Part shown: positions 1 through 8,482 of the stretch, in pieces
How the letters are laid out: every line of letters begins with the position of its first letter
Position numbering within the stretch: position 1 is the stretch's first letter
NCBI GenBank assembly: GCA_045654805.1
Contig: JAZOOD010000066.1
Span: 1 to 64,000, forward strand
Direction of reading: 5' to 3'
Source of the DNA: CAZNKU01 sp045654805
GTDB lineage: Bacteria > Bacillota > Clostridia > Monoglobales > Firm-18
DNA length: 64,000 nt
Translations under genes and position numbers: made by a program
Notes under the pieces: model-generated
Told to the model about the DNA's origin: nothing
Databases searched by the model: none
The model's input: the letters and a program-made list of their open reading frames with translations, nothing else

Positions 1-126
1 GGAAAAATATCTCCTACACAGTGCAAACTCTTTGGAAAAATATGTAATCCGCAAACTCCTCAGGGTGCCTGCATGGTATCTACAGAGGGCAGTTGCTTTA
101 ATTATTTTGTAAACAAAAGGGTGTGA
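1..126 (+). CDS. hypD: Hydrogenase maturation protein HypD, C-terminal fragment
   Basis: Only the last 41 codons are present; the gene starts before the window. The visible tail has the Cys-rich HypD ending, with the segments PTQCKLFGKICNPQTPQGAC and MVSTEGSC. HypD is the iron-sulfur scaffold that, with HypC, holds the Fe(CN)2CO unit during [NiFe]-hydrogenase cofactor assembly. It stops 6 bases before hypE, the usual hypD-hypE order, so the two are probably co-transcribed. The hydrogenase structural genes are not in this window. Confidence 0.88.
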   Translation, partial: GKISPTQCKLFGKICNPQTPQGACMVSTEGSCFNYFVNKRV

Positions 127-132
127 TAACCG

Positions 133-1113
133 ATGAAAATCACCTTGGCTCACGGAAGTGGCGGTAAAAATACCACCGAGCTTATAAATAAAATATTCGC
201 AAAGCATTTTTCAAATCCCGTACTTAACCGTATGGAGGACAGTGCAGTTGTAGAAGGTGCAAAGCAAATCGCCTTTACAACAGACAGTTTTGTTGTAACA
301 CCGCTTATATTCAAAGGCGGTGACATAGGCCATATGGCAGTATGCGGTACGGTTAACGACTTGCTTATGCGAGGTGCTGTACCAAAGTATTTAACCTGTG
401 GTTTTATAATTGAAGAGGGTGTTGAAACTGAACTTCTGGAACAGATTGTAAGCTCTATGGCACGTACCGCCAAAGAGGCGGGGGTTATTATCGTCGCAGG
501 GGATACAAAGGTTATAGACGGAAACGGCGGACTTTACATCAATACATCAGGTGTTGGTTTTGTTGATGAAAAAACTGACATAAGCTGTTATAATCTAAAG
601 CCCGGGGACAGTATAATAGTTTCGGGTAATTTGGGCGACCACCATGCTACAATTTTAAGTGCAAGGATGAATATAGAAAACACAATAGAAAGTGATTGTG
701 CACCACTTGGAGAAATAGTACAAAAGCTTATTGAAAATAATATTGAAATACACTCACTACGTGACGTTACACGAGGAGGACTGGGCACAGTACTAAACGA
801 GCTTTCAGATGCATCAGAATGTTCAATAACCATATACGAGGACAAATTGCCAATAGATCCACAGGTAAAATCCTTTTGCAAAATATTGGGGCTTAACCCG
901 TTGCATATGGGTAATGAGGGTAAACTTACAGTTGCAGTACCTAAAGAACAGGAACAAAAGGCTTTGGAAATAATAAGATCCTGCAAATATGGTAAGAATG
1001 CTTCAATTATAGGCGAGGTTTCCAACGGCGAGGGAGTTACGATGATAACATCCATTGGCGGAAAACACGCTGTAAGCGAACTGTTTGGCGAGGGCTTGCC
1101 GAGAATTTGCTGA
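133..1113 (+). CDS. hypE: Hydrogenase maturation protein HypE (carbamoyl dehydratase)
   Basis: 326 residues, the normal HypE length, with an AIR-synthase/PurM-like fold. The N-terminus has LAHGSGGKNTTELI, followed by an acidic ATP-site stretch (TTDSFVVTPLIF, AGDTKVID). The protein ends in PRIC; in this family the C-terminal Cys receives a carbamoyl group from HypF and is dehydrated to a thiocyanate, the source of the cyanide ligands of [NiFe] hydrogenases. The catalytic Cys is intact, so the enzyme should be functional. It follows hypD directly and is followed 18 bases later by a DUF3842 gene with its own ribosome site. Confidence 0.95.
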   Translation: MKITLAHGSGGKNTTELINKIFAKHFSNPVLNRMEDSAVVEGAKQIAFTTDSFVVTPLIFKGGDIGHMAVCGTVNDLLMRGAVPKYLTCGFIIEEGVETELLEQIVSSMARTAKEAGVIIVAGDTKVIDGNGGLYINTSGVGFVDEKTDISCYNLKPGDSIIVSGNLGDHHATILSARMNIENTIESDCAPLGEIVQKLIENNIEIHSLRDVTRGGLGTVLNELSDASECSITIYEDKLPIDPQVKSFCKILGLNPLHMGNEGKLTVAVPKEQEQKALEIIRSCKYGKNASIIGEVSNGEGVTMITSIGGKHAVSELFGEGLPRIC

Positions 1114-1131
1114 TTAAGAGGTGACAAAATT

Positions 1132-1554
1132 ATGAACATACTTGTAATAGACGGTCAGGGCGGAAAAATAGGCTCTATGGTAATAACCCTACTCAAAAAG
1201 GTAATTCCGGAATTGGAAGTTATTGCAATAGGCACAAACAGCATAGCAACCTCCGCAATGTTAAAGGCGGGGGCGGACAAAGGAGCATCCGGGGAAAACC
1301 CCGTAGTTGTAAATGCCCATAAAGCCGACATAATTATAGGCCCGTTGGGTATAGCTATTACAAACTCAATGCTTGGAGAGGTTACTCCCAAAATGGCTGA
1401 AGCAATTGGCAACAGCAAAGCTCAAAAACTGCTTATACCTACAAATAATTGCAATAACATCGTTCTTGGAACAGAGTCTTTGTCAATAAACGAGATTGTT
1501 CTGATTGCTGTGGACAGAATATCTAAAATAATAAAAGAAAAACCTCAGTGCTAA
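1132..1554 (+). CDS. DUF3842 family protein
   Basis: 140 residues matching the DUF3842 family by eye. It starts ILVIDGQGGKIGSMV, a glycine-rich beta-alpha-beta opening like a nucleotide-binding loop, and continues with an alternating alpha/beta pattern (VIAIGTNSIATSAML, ADIIIGPLGIAI). Two Cys-Asn-Asn residues sit near position 105 (TNNCNNIV). The start has a good GAGGTGA ribosome site. It appears to end the hypD-hypE operon. Its function is not known; the position next to hypE suggests, but does not show, a role in metal or hydrogenase metabolism. Its stop codon lies inside the following terminator hairpin. Confidence 0.75.
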   Translation: MNILVIDGQGGKIGSMVITLLKKVIPELEVIAIGTNSIATSAMLKAGADKGASGENPVVVNAHKADIIIGPLGIAITNSMLGEVTPKMAEAIGNSKAQKLLIPTNNCNNIVLGTESLSINEIVLIAVDRISKIIKEKPQC

Positions 1555-1566
1555 GCACTGAGGTTT
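1540..1566. terminator. Bidirectional terminator containing both stop codons
   Basis: A 12-bp perfect stem (AAACCTCAGTGC / GCACTGAGGTTT) closes a three-base TTA loop and has A and T tracts on its two sides, so it can stop transcripts from either strand. The loop region holds the TAA of the plus-strand gene and the overlapping stop of the minus-strand transferase. Confidence 0.85.
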
Positions 1567-2129
1567 TTAATTTCAAACTCTGCTTCTTCCTTTGTACATA
1601 CACATAATTTATACCCTTCAATTTCATACATGCAAAACTTCCAGTCACTTATTTTATCAACATATATTTCGTTTAATGGTATTCTAAGACCCTTTCCCAA
1701 AGCCTTTACATAACTTTCCTTTTTTACCCAATATTCAAAAAAACTATTTTGCGAATTATTTGAATTTATTATAGTATTATACTCATTTGCACAAAACTTC
1801 TCTTTTGCAATATCCATATTTACATCCCTTATTTTTTCCACATCTACCCCCACAGGATAGTCTGATACTGCACATACTGAAATATTGCCGGAATGAGATA
1901 AGTTAAACTCAACTTCTTCCCCATATGGCTTTCCATACTTATCAATGCTATAACAAGGCTTTCTGCCAAGATACTGTGAAAGCAAAAGTTCTGCACCTAT
2001 GCCCAGAAGCTGATTTTGCATTTTTTTTTGTTCTTTTACTTTTTTATAACGATATTCTGAAATATAATCCCTGTATAATTCTATATCATTATTCAATTCC
2101 AAAACATCTGCAATAAAAACCTTTGTCAT
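1551..2129 (-). CDS. 4'-phosphopantetheinyl transferase (Sfp-type)
   Basis: About 192 residues. It should transfer the 4'-phosphopantetheine arm from CoA to a carrier protein (acyl carrier protein or a peptide/polyketide carrier). The Sfp-family signature is present: VGVDVEKI supplies the Mg-binding Asp and Glu, and WVKKESYVKALGKGL is the second conserved W-KEA-like block. I place the start at MTKVFIADV (2129) because it matches the family's N-terminus; a start six codons earlier is possible, and neither has a clear ribosome site. No carrier-protein or synthase gene is adjacent, so the substrate is unknown. The group is broad, so AcpS replacement versus secondary metabolism cannot be decided. 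Confidence 0.85.
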   Translation of the reverse strand: MTKVFIADVLELNNDIELYRDYISEYRYKKVKEQKKMQNQLLGIGAELLLSQYLGRKPCYSIDKYGKPYGEEVEFNLSHSGNISVCAVSDYPVGVDVEKIRDVNMDIAKEKFCANEYNTIINSNNSQNSFFEYWVKKESYVKALGKGLRIPLNEIYVDKISDWKFCMYEIEGYKLCVCTKEEAEFEIKNLSA

Positions 2130-2164
2130 AATAAAACGTCCAATCATTTTTTAAACACATTTTA

Positions 2165-2599
2165 TCATAAAAAGGGACTTATTTCAACTGCAAGTTCTTC
2201 CTCTATATCAATTAGTTTTTCTGCAATTTTTTTACTTCTGTCATCCGCACAGTCATATTGATTCATATACTTTCTGATTGACTTGATACCCATATTGCAA
2301 CCGTCTGTTATAAGGTCGGATATTGTTGCATCGCTTTCGTCCCAGTAAAGCTTTGCATTTGTCTTTATCCAGGACATACCTTTAGCCATCGGGTTTGGCT
2401 CCTTGGTTTCCTCACCAAGCTCTTTGATAAGCCCGTTTGTTTCGTTTCCAAGCTGAGTATGCTTGTTTTTGTAATCATTTAAAATTGTTTCAAGCTTCTG
2501 GCTTTCCACCTTTGGCAACACCTCGTCTATGGCGCTTACACCCATCTGTATGCCCGAATTACATTCCATCAACAAGTTAACTGTATCGTTATTTATCAT
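2165..2599 (-). CDS. Ferritin-like DUF2383-type helical protein
   Basis: 144 residues, almost entirely helical by composition, resembling the DUF2383/ferritin-like four-helix family. The helices begin around residues 3, 31, 68 and 105. The chosen start (MINNDTV) has a GGGGTGA ribosome site; the longer upstream frame has none. The Glu/His/Asp pattern is sparse and I cannot see a full di-iron EXXH pair, so metal binding is uncertain. It precedes the phosphopantetheinyl transferase on the same strand by about 35 bases. Confidence 0.6.
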   Translation of the reverse strand: MINNDTVNLLMECNSGIQMGVSAIDEVLPKVESQKLETILNDYKNKHTQLGNETNGLIKELGEETKEPNPMAKGMSWIKTNAKLYWDESDATISDLITDGCNMGIKSIRKYMNQYDCADDRSKKIAEKLIDIEEELAVEISPFL

Positions 2600-2684
2600 A
2601 AAATCACCCCGACTTAGTATTGCCGGAAAAATCAATTATATTATTTTTTTGAAATCATTGATTTTAAGCTTCACAAAATAAATT

Positions 2685-3386
2685 TTAATTATTTACATAT
2701 ACTAATACACATAAGTCCCCGTTTTCATTACGTATTTCATAATAAAAACCATCTTCTGTCTGTTTGCCGTAAATTTTCAAAAATTCATTTTTCTTAAGCT
2801 CCTTACGGTATTTAACCTGCAATTCGGAAATTTCAAAATTCTCAGGCAGAAAATCCAGGACTTCTTCAACAGATTTTATATTATTAATATGATTATTTGT
2901 GTCAAGGTGATGTCTTTTCACCTGTGCATCTCCCAAAAAACCAACATCATCTAAAGGTTTTAGTTTAACAGAATGTAAGTTGTTATCTTCCTCAGATAAG
3001 TTTTCAAAAACCACAAAAAGCTCATCAACCGCTCTGGCAATTCTCATTTTCTCTGTATTTACGGTAAACCATACTGCAGTAGCGATTACCTTACATTCAT
3101 CATTTTGCCATATCTCATATTTTCTGGTTGCTTCACACTTGGTGGTACTCATCAAACCCGTCTTTACGGTAACCGTGTCATTATCAACAATAGGTTTAAT
3201 GAATTTTACACGCCAGCTTGCCAAAAGACAGGCAATGGATACGGACCTTAGCTTTTCAGCTCCCAACCCTGCATAATCAGCATGGGCAATTGAAATATCC
3301 TGCAAAAGGTCAAGCACAGTACTTGTCTTTATTTTACCACAGTTATCAATATCGCTATATCTTAATTCATATTCTTTTACAAACAT
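2685..3386 (-). CDS. Acyl-ACP thioesterase (FatA/FatB-like)
   Basis: 233 residues with two hot-dog-fold halves. The first half has the family opening EYELRYSDIDNCGKIK and LLQDISIAHADYAGLG; the second contains LGDAQVKRHHLDTNNHINN, which carries the Asp/Asn-His catalytic block of bacterial acyl-ACP thioesterases. It releases fatty acids from acyl carrier protein. The ATG at 3386 has AGGTGG five bases upstream; a GTG three codons earlier lacks that spacing. It lies 24 bases downstream of pflA on the same strand, so it may be read through from the pfl operon, though no functional tie is obvious. Confidence 0.88.
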   Translation of the reverse strand: MFVKEYELRYSDIDNCGKIKTSTVLDLLQDISIAHADYAGLGAEKLRSVSIACLLASWRVKFIKPIVDNDTVTVKTGLMSTTKCEATRKYEIWQNDECKVIATAVWFTVNTEKMRIARAVDELFVVFENLSEEDNNLHSVKLKPLDDVGFLGDAQVKRHHLDTNNHINNIKSVEEVLDFLPENFEISELQVKYRKELKKNEFLKIYGKQTEDGFYYEIRNENGDLCVLVYVNN

Positions 3387-3410
3387 ATATTCCACCTGAC
3401 AAGATTATTA

Positions 3411-4124
3411 TTAAATATTTTCTTTAAGTCTATCCATCACTTCTTTACTCGGTTGCTCATAACAATCAAATGGAAAATCCATTCCCATTTTATCATACTT
3501 TACTTTACATATTTTCTTGAATGGTAAAAGTTCAACATTATCAATACAACTGTACTTTTTAATAAGACTGTTTAAAAATTCAATATTTTCACTATTATCA
3601 TTAAGTGTTGGTATAATAACCTGCCTTATGGTAACAGGTATTTTGTTTTCATTAAGATATTCCAAAAATTTTAAAGGTAAGTCAATGCTGCACCCTACAT
3701 ATTTACGGTACATTTCATCAGACATATATTTAATATCCAGCAACACTCTGTCCGTATATTCAAGCATAGCCTTAACCTTTTCATTCAAAATACTGCCTGA
3801 CGTATCAAGACAGGTGTTTATACCCCTATTATGACATTCCAAAAACAATTCCCTTACAAAATCCGCCTGCAAAAGAGGTTCTCCTCCGGAAACAGTTATA
3901 CCCCCCTGGTTTCCGAAATAGCTGCGATATCTTTCAACCTTATCTGCAAGCTCAACTGCAGTGTATTCCGTACCGCCAGTACATTCCCATGTATCAGGGT
4001 TGTGACAACAACCACAACGCAGATTACAACCTTGTGTAAACACAACAAAGCGGACACCCGGCCCGTCTAGTGTGCCGAGTGTCTGAATAGAATTTATTTT
4101 ACCTTTAATCTGAGATATACTCAT
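3411..4124 (-). CDS. pflA: Pyruvate formate-lyase activating enzyme (radical SAM)
   Basis: 237 residues, typical for PflA. The radical-SAM cluster motif is present as TQGCNLRCGCCHNPDTW near residues 31-47 (CX3CX2C spacing), followed by the GGEP motif (TVSGGEPLLQ) that binds the SAM methionine amino group. The enzyme uses a [4Fe-4S] cluster and S-adenosylmethionine to abstract a hydrogen from the glycine of pyruvate formate-lyase, producing the glycyl radical under anaerobic conditions. It begins 3 bases after pflB, a standard pflB-pflA operon. Confidence 0.96.
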   Translation of the reverse strand: MSISQIKGKINSIQTLGTLDGPGVRFVVFTQGCNLRCGCCHNPDTWECTGGTEYTAVELADKVERYRSYFGNQGGITVSGGEPLLQADFVRELFLECHNRGINTCLDTSGSILNEKVKAMLEYTDRVLLDIKYMSDEMYRKYVGCSIDLPLKFLEYLNENKIPVTIRQVIIPTLNDNSENIEFLNSLIKKYSCIDNVELLPFKKICKVKYDKMGMDFPFDCYEQPSKEVMDRLKENI

Positions 4125-4126
4125 AA

Positions 4127-6358
4127 CTACATAACCTCGTGGAATGTACGGCTTATAACCTCACGCTGCTGTTCACGTGAAAGCTTGTGGAAATTAACAG
4201 CATATCCGGAAACGCGGATAGTAAGGTTAGGATATGCTTCCGGGTCTTCATAAGCCTTCATAAGTGTTTCTCTGTTTAATACATTTATGTTAATATGATG
4301 TGCCTTGTTTGCAAAATATCCGTCAAGTATTGAAACCAGGTTGTCCACACGTTCTTCATCTGTTCTGCCCAAAGCGTCCGGAGTAATGGAAAATGTGTTG
4401 GAAATACCATCACGGCAATCTGCATAACTGATTTTAGCAACGGAGTTAAGTGATGCCAAAGCTCCGTTTTCCTCACGGTTGTGCATCGGGTTAGCACCCG
4501 GTGCAAAAGGCTCAGCCGCCTTTCTACCGTCAGGAGTTGCACCTGTATTTTTACCATACATAACATTTGATGTAATAGTAAGTACAGACAATGTATGCTC
4601 TGCATTTCTGTATGCAGGTGTTTTACGAAGTTCAGTAATAACCTTATGTGCCATTCCCTTTGCAATAAGGTCAACACGGTCATCATCATTACCGAATTTA
4701 GGGAAGTCACCTGTTGTTTCAAAATCAACTATATAACCATTATCATCCTTAACAGGACGTACACTTGCGTATTTAATAGCGCTTAAAGAATCCGAAACTA
4801 CGGATAGTCCCGCAATACCGAATGCCATAAATCTGCCCACTTCGGTATCGTGAAGTGCCATCTGCGTCTTTTCATAGCAATACTTATCGTGCATAAAGTG
4901 AATAACGTTCATAGTATTCACATAAAGCTTTGATAACCATTTAATATAAATTTCAAAACGCTCCATAACTGCATCGTAGTCTAGTCTGTCGCCTTCTAAA
5001 ATAGACATTCTTGGACCGATTTCCATCTGGCTTGTAGTATCATACCCGCCGTTTATAGCAATAAGTAAGAGCTTTGCAAGGTTGCATCTTGCACCAAAGA
5101 ACTGCATCTGCTTACCTATCTTCATAGCTGAAACACAGCACGCAATTGCATAGTCATCACCATAAACAGGACGCATAACATCATCATTTTCATACTGAAT
5201 AGAGTCTGTATCCACAGAAACCTTGGCACAAAACTTTTTAAATCCTTCAGGCAATGAATTTGACCATAGTACAGTAAGGTTAGGTTCAGGTGATGAACCT
5301 AGTGTATAAAGTGTATTAAGAATACGGAAACTGTTCTTTGTAACCAAAGTTCTGCCATCTTCACCCATACCGCCTACTGCTTCCGTAATCCACATTGGGT
5401 CCCCGCCAAAAAGCTCATTATATTCAGGAGTTCTTAAATGTCTTGCCAATCTTAGTTTTATAACAAAATCATCTATAATCTCCTGTGCACCTTCCTCAGT
5501 AAGGATACCCTCGGCAATATCACGTTCTATATATATATCGAAAAAAGTACTTACTCTGCCCAAAGACATAGCCGCACCGTTTTGCTCCTTAATAGCAGCA
5601 AGATATGCAAAATATGTCCATTGTACAGCTTCGAGAGTATTGGAAGCAGGCTCGCTGATATCATATCCATACATAGCAGCCATTTCCTTCATATAACCCA
5701 AAAATGCAATCTGCTGTGCCACTTCTTCCTCTAGTTTTATCTTTTCTACGTCAAAATCTCCGTCGGCGAGAGCTTTTTTATCCTTTATTTTTTCCTCTAT
5801 AAGACGGTCAACACCGTAAAGAGCAACACGGCGGTAGTCACCTATAATTCTGCCTCTGCCGTATGCATCAGGTAGACCGGTTATAACATGGCACTTACGT
5901 GCTTTACGCATTTCGTCAGTATAAGCACGGAAAACACCTTCATTATGTGTAGTGCGGTAACGGAAGGAATCTTCCACAGTTTGACTAACCTTGTAGCCGT
6001 ACGCCTCACAAGCGCTGCGTACCATACGCATACCGCCAAAAGGACTAAGTCCGCGTCTTAGAGGGCGGTTTGTCTGAATACCTACTATAAGTTCATTTTC
6101 CTTATCAACATAACCGGGCGCATAGCTTGTAAGTGAAGATACAGTTTCAGTATCTATATCAAGCACACCGCCAAACTGACGTTCGAGTGCAAACAAAAGC
6201 TGTACCTTTTTCATCATTTCACTTGTACGCTTTGTAGCTCCTGCAAGGAAACCGGCATCACCGGTATATTCCTTATAATTGGTCTGAATAAAATCACGCA
6301 CGTTTATTTCATTCTGCCAAGCACCATTTTTAAAATTTTTCCAATTCTTATGTTCCAT
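4127..6358 (-). CDS. pflB: Pyruvate formate-lyase
   Basis: 743 residues. It converts pyruvate and CoA to acetyl-CoA and formate in anaerobic sugar fermentation. The adjacent catalytic cysteines are at 407-408 (ACCVSAM), and the glycyl-radical loop RVSGYAV near the C-terminus places the radical glycine at 718. The start at 6358 has AAGGAG with 7-base spacing; a methionine two codons upstream sits too close to that site. Expression appears to be under a strong promoter and a ZTP riboswitch, both in the leader. That fits the chemistry: formate feeds 10-formyl-tetrahydrofolate, whose shortage raises ZTP. Confidence 0.97.
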   Translation of the reverse strand: MEHKNWKNFKNGAWQNEINVRDFIQTNYKEYTGDAGFLAGATKRTSEMMKKVQLLFALERQFGGVLDIDTETVSSLTSYAPGYVDKENELIVGIQTNRPLRRGLSPFGGMRMVRSACEAYGYKVSQTVEDSFRYRTTHNEGVFRAYTDEMRKARKCHVITGLPDAYGRGRIIGDYRRVALYGVDRLIEEKIKDKKALADGDFDVEKIKLEEEVAQQIAFLGYMKEMAAMYGYDISEPASNTLEAVQWTYFAYLAAIKEQNGAAMSLGRVSTFFDIYIERDIAEGILTEEGAQEIIDDFVIKLRLARHLRTPEYNELFGGDPMWITEAVGGMGEDGRTLVTKNSFRILNTLYTLGSSPEPNLTVLWSNSLPEGFKKFCAKVSVDTDSIQYENDDVMRPVYGDDYAIACCVSAMKIGKQMQFFGARCNLAKLLLIAINGGYDTTSQMEIGPRMSILEGDRLDYDAVMERFEIYIKWLSKLYVNTMNVIHFMHDKYCYEKTQMALHDTEVGRFMAFGIAGLSVVSDSLSAIKYASVRPVKDDNGYIVDFETTGDFPKFGNDDDRVDLIAKGMAHKVITELRKTPAYRNAEHTLSVLTITSNVMYGKNTGATPDGRKAAEPFAPGANPMHNREENGALASLNSVAKISYADCRDGISNTFSITPDALGRTDEERVDNLVSILDGYFANKAHHININVLNRETLMKAYEDPEAYPNLTIRVSGYAVNFHKLSREQQREVISRTFHEVM

Positions 6359-6373
6359 AAACATTCTCCTTTT

Positions 6374-6424
6374 CCGCCTCGATTATTAAAAAATAATCGG
6401 CTATATTAATAATCGCCCAGACGG
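6374..6424 (-). promoter_or_regulatory. Riboswitch expression platform of pflB (alternative helices)
   Basis: Read on the minus strand, the segment CCGTCT at the 3' end of the aptamer can pair with AGGCGG located 2 bases before the AAGGAG ribosome site. The octamer CGATTATT occurs twice in between (6415-6408 and 6399-6392), and both copies can pair with the single AATAATCG (6387-6380). With the first copy, one long stem joins CCGTCT and CGATTATT to AATAATCG and AGGCGG. With the second copy, a local 8-bp hairpin forms and CCGTC stays free for the aptamer pseudoknot. This is an inferred switch; the hairpin has no U-tract, so translational control is more likely than termination. Confidence 0.5.
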
Positions 6425-6492
6425 TCGGCATCTATAAATAACGTTTACATTCCCTTGCGGTGCTCCGCAAATCCGTCAGTTATGTAAAACTT
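6415..6492 (-). promoter_or_regulatory. ZTP riboswitch (pfl motif) upstream of pflB
   Basis: The minus-strand leader has the parts of a ZTP/ZMP aptamer in order. A P1 strand TTTACAT is followed by AACTGACGG, a hairpin TTGCGG-AGCA-CCGCAA, then GGGA and the closing P1 strand ATGTAAA. After a 15-base linker comes GCCGACCGTCTGGGC. The family's usual CTGGCGG/CCGCC pseudoknot appears here as GACGG/CCGTC, a compensated pair change that preserves pairing. Family knowledge: the motif was first seen upstream of one-carbon and pfl genes and responds to ZTP, a signal of 10-formyl-THF shortage. Confidence 0.88.
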
Positions 6493-6498
6493 AATTAG

Positions 6499-6527
6499 AT
6501 TATATAATATGATAAACAAAAAGTCAA
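6499..6527 (-). promoter_or_regulatory. Strong housekeeping promoter of pflB
   Basis: TTGACT (6527-6522), a 17-base spacer and a perfect TATAAT (6504-6499). Transcription would begin about 6491, directly at the first helix of the riboswitch, so promoter and aptamer are positioned consistently. Confidence 0.88.
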
Positions 6528-6712
6528 CACCCAAAACACAACATATTTTGTATTTTTTTATGAATTTTATCAAAAATACCACAATATCTAGTTGTTTGAG
6601 AAATTTTTTAAAAATTTTAAAAAAATCACAACAAAATCAACTTTCGAATTGTATTACTTATGAAAGGCCCTGAGAGAGGGCTAAAAAATACAAGAAATAA
6701 GGAGAACAAAAA
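6528..6712 (+). other. AT-rich spacer and leader of the stalk-domain gene
   Basis: This divergent spacer between the pflB promoter and the next gene is almost pure A/T. The only clear structure is a short hairpin, GCCCT-GAGAG-AGGGC at 6667-6681, lying in the presumed leader. An AAGGAG ribosome site follows at about 6700. I could not identify a convincing -35/-10 pair for the plus-strand gene. Confidence 0.4.
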
Positions 6713-7678
6713 ATGAAAAAAGTACTAAGCCTTGTTTTGGCTGTTGCAGCCATTACATCAATGACAGCATTTGCAAACAATGACATAATGCTAATATCAG
6801 AAAACCCTGCTGAAGCAGTAACAGAACCTATTGCAACACCTGAATACTTTACAGCATACGGTGAAATTACAGAAGTTGCAGAAGACTACATAATGGTAAA
6901 AACAATTGACGGTGAAGAAATTCAGTTCAACACAAGCGAAAACACTCAGGTAATTGATGCAAACACAATTTTGCCTTTAGACCTTGCTAACAGAGAAACT
7001 AACAAGGTTGCAATTACTTATTCAAACGCTATGACTTTGAGCTTGCCACCACAGGCATATGCTTACGCAATTATCGGTAACATCAAAGCTGAAATGGGTA
7101 ACCCAATTTTCACAATAGTTGAAGATGTTAAAACAACTGATGAAGGTATAGTTATCGTTACAGAAGCAGGTTCAAAGGAAATTACTGTTCCTTCAACTGC
7201 AGAAGTTGCACCTTACCTTACAAGAAACATTGTTGCTTTGTCAGATATCAAGGCAGGCAGCAACGTACTTCTTTGGTACGATATGATGACTATGAGTATC
7301 CCTGCATATGCAACATCCGAAAAGGTTGTTTTGTTGGCAGGTAACGTACTTGACATTGTTGAAGAATCAGACGCTCTTACAGTAAACGGTGTTGAAATCG
7401 TTCTTGCTGAAGACGAAGTTGTATATGACAACAACGGTGTTGAAATGCTACCTTTAAGAACAGTTGCTGAAACTCTTGGCTTTAAAGTAGAATGGGTTAA
7501 CGAAACACAGAGCATTATTCTTTCTAAAGATGCTTTCACAGCAACAATCAGAATCGGCACAGTAGAGGGCGGTATTAACAGAGCAAGACTTATTCTTGAA
7601 ACTGCACCTATTCTTTACGGCGGTTCAAAGACATATGTTCCTACATCATTCTTTGCAGAACTTCCTGCAAACAACTAA
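6713..7678 (+). CDS. Secreted protein with copper-amine-oxidase-type stalk domain
   Basis: 321 residues. A signal peptide is clear: MKK, a hydrophobic run to about residue 20, then an Ala-x-Ala-like site (TAFANN). Two repeat units follow (roughly 45-115 and 120-210), each pairing a beta-rich segment with a PP/IPAYA-type tail. The C-terminal part from about 230 is the stalk (CuAO_N-like) domain: VVYDNNGVEMLPLRTVAETLGF-type core and VEWVNETQSIILSK. Such proteins are exported and often cell-surface. The ribosome site is strong, and the codon use is restricted, which suggests high expression. Function beyond surface location is unknown. Confidence 0.82.
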   Translation: MKKVLSLVLAVAAITSMTAFANNDIMLISENPAEAVTEPIATPEYFTAYGEITEVAEDYIMVKTIDGEEIQFNTSENTQVIDANTILPLDLANRETNKVAITYSNAMTLSLPPQAYAYAIIGNIKAEMGNPIFTIVEDVKTTDEGIVIVTEAGSKEITVPSTAEVAPYLTRNIVALSDIKAGSNVLLWYDMMTMSIPAYATSEKVVLLAGNVLDIVEESDALTVNGVEIVLAEDEVVYDNNGVEMLPLRTVAETLGFKVEWVNETQSIILSKDAFTATIRIGTVEGGINRARLILETAPILYGGSKTYVPTSFFAELPANN

Positions 7679-7737
7679 TTTCAAAGTATAAAAGGCAGTA
7701 TTTATACTAACTACTGTCAAGGACAATACTTTATGTA

Positions 7738-8391
7738 ACAGATGAATATTTTTATGTACTTTTGGAGTCAAAAGTACCAAAAACGCGGGGATTTCGATTC
7801 CCCCGCACCCCCAAACGACAAGGGCTCTGCCCTTGACCCGTTCCGGGGGTTTTTTTATCTTATAGGAAATTACTACTTTTATGTTGTAATTTCCTATATT
7901 ACACAAAAGTGCACCTTAATCCCCCAAGATTGGGGGTAGGGGGTTGATGTGTTTTTTAAACACTTTTTTATTTTTAGGACTAATAGTTTGTTCTTTCTAT
8001 CAAATCCAAAAACTGCACGCCGTCGTCATACACGAACTTATCGTGCTGACTCCTAAAATCATTGTTCAGCAGCAGAATTTGATAACAATGATTTTACTCT
8101 TGTTTTTGGATTTTTTGGTTGTTGTGTGGCACAAATTTTCCCACGAACCAAAGACGGTCGTATATATGACAATTAGAAACAGTCCGCGAAACCGCTGTAT
8201 ATTTTTGTGTAAATCGGCACACATCTATTTTCCGCTGCTGCGCATACCGATTTAGCGGATTTGAGCAAAGAGTTGTGAATAGGAGCGGCACCAAAATTAC
8301 AAGGTAAGCAGTTACTGTTTCTTTTGAATATTTCCGACCGGGAGTTTTTGGTTACTTTTGTCGAGACAAAAGTAACCCGTCGGAGACAAAA
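7738..8391 (+). repeat. Large structured intergenic repeat, copy A
   Basis: About 650 non-coding bases between two convergent genes. The 5' part contains four foldable units shared with copies B and C: TACTTTTG/CAAAAGTA, a GCGGGG/CCCCGC hairpin, AAGGGC/GCCCTT, and a closed multibranch region bounded by AAATCCAAAAAC and GTTTTTGGATTT (about 8002-8118) that encloses CACGA/TCGTG and AAAATCATTGT/ACAATGATTTT. The 3' part (8333-8391) has TCCGAC/GTCGGA flanking GTTACTTTTGTC/GACAAAAGTAAC, shared with copy B. A 120-base insert with its own palindromes (7858-7980) is specific to this copy. Open frames here are not conserved between copies and I do not treat them as genes. Confidence 0.8.
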
Positions 8392-8408
8392 TAAAAATAT
8401 AAATAAAA

Positions 8409-8440
8409 AAGACAGTAACTGAAATGTTACTGTCTTTTAG
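8409..8440. terminator. Bidirectional terminator
   Basis: AAAAGACAGTAAC pairs with GTTACTGTCTTTT around a short TGAAAT loop, with A and T tracts on either side. It lies between copy A and the 3' end of the minus-strand exonuclease gene and can serve that gene. Confidence 0.82.
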
Positions 8441-8482
8441 AATATGGCTTTTATATACACTTTTTGTTGTTTAGAACAGATT

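Noticed and set aside
4285..4728. Open frames antisense or out of frame within pflB
   Set aside because: They lie in pflB, have no ribosome site, and give no family-like sequence.
6380..6399. Intrinsic terminator in the pflB leader
   Set aside because: The CGATTATT hairpin lacks a following U-tract; it more likely belongs to the translational switch.
7646..8294. Open frames in the repeat at copy A
   Set aside because: The copies share nucleotides and folding but not any reading frame; stop codons and frame shifts differ among copies.
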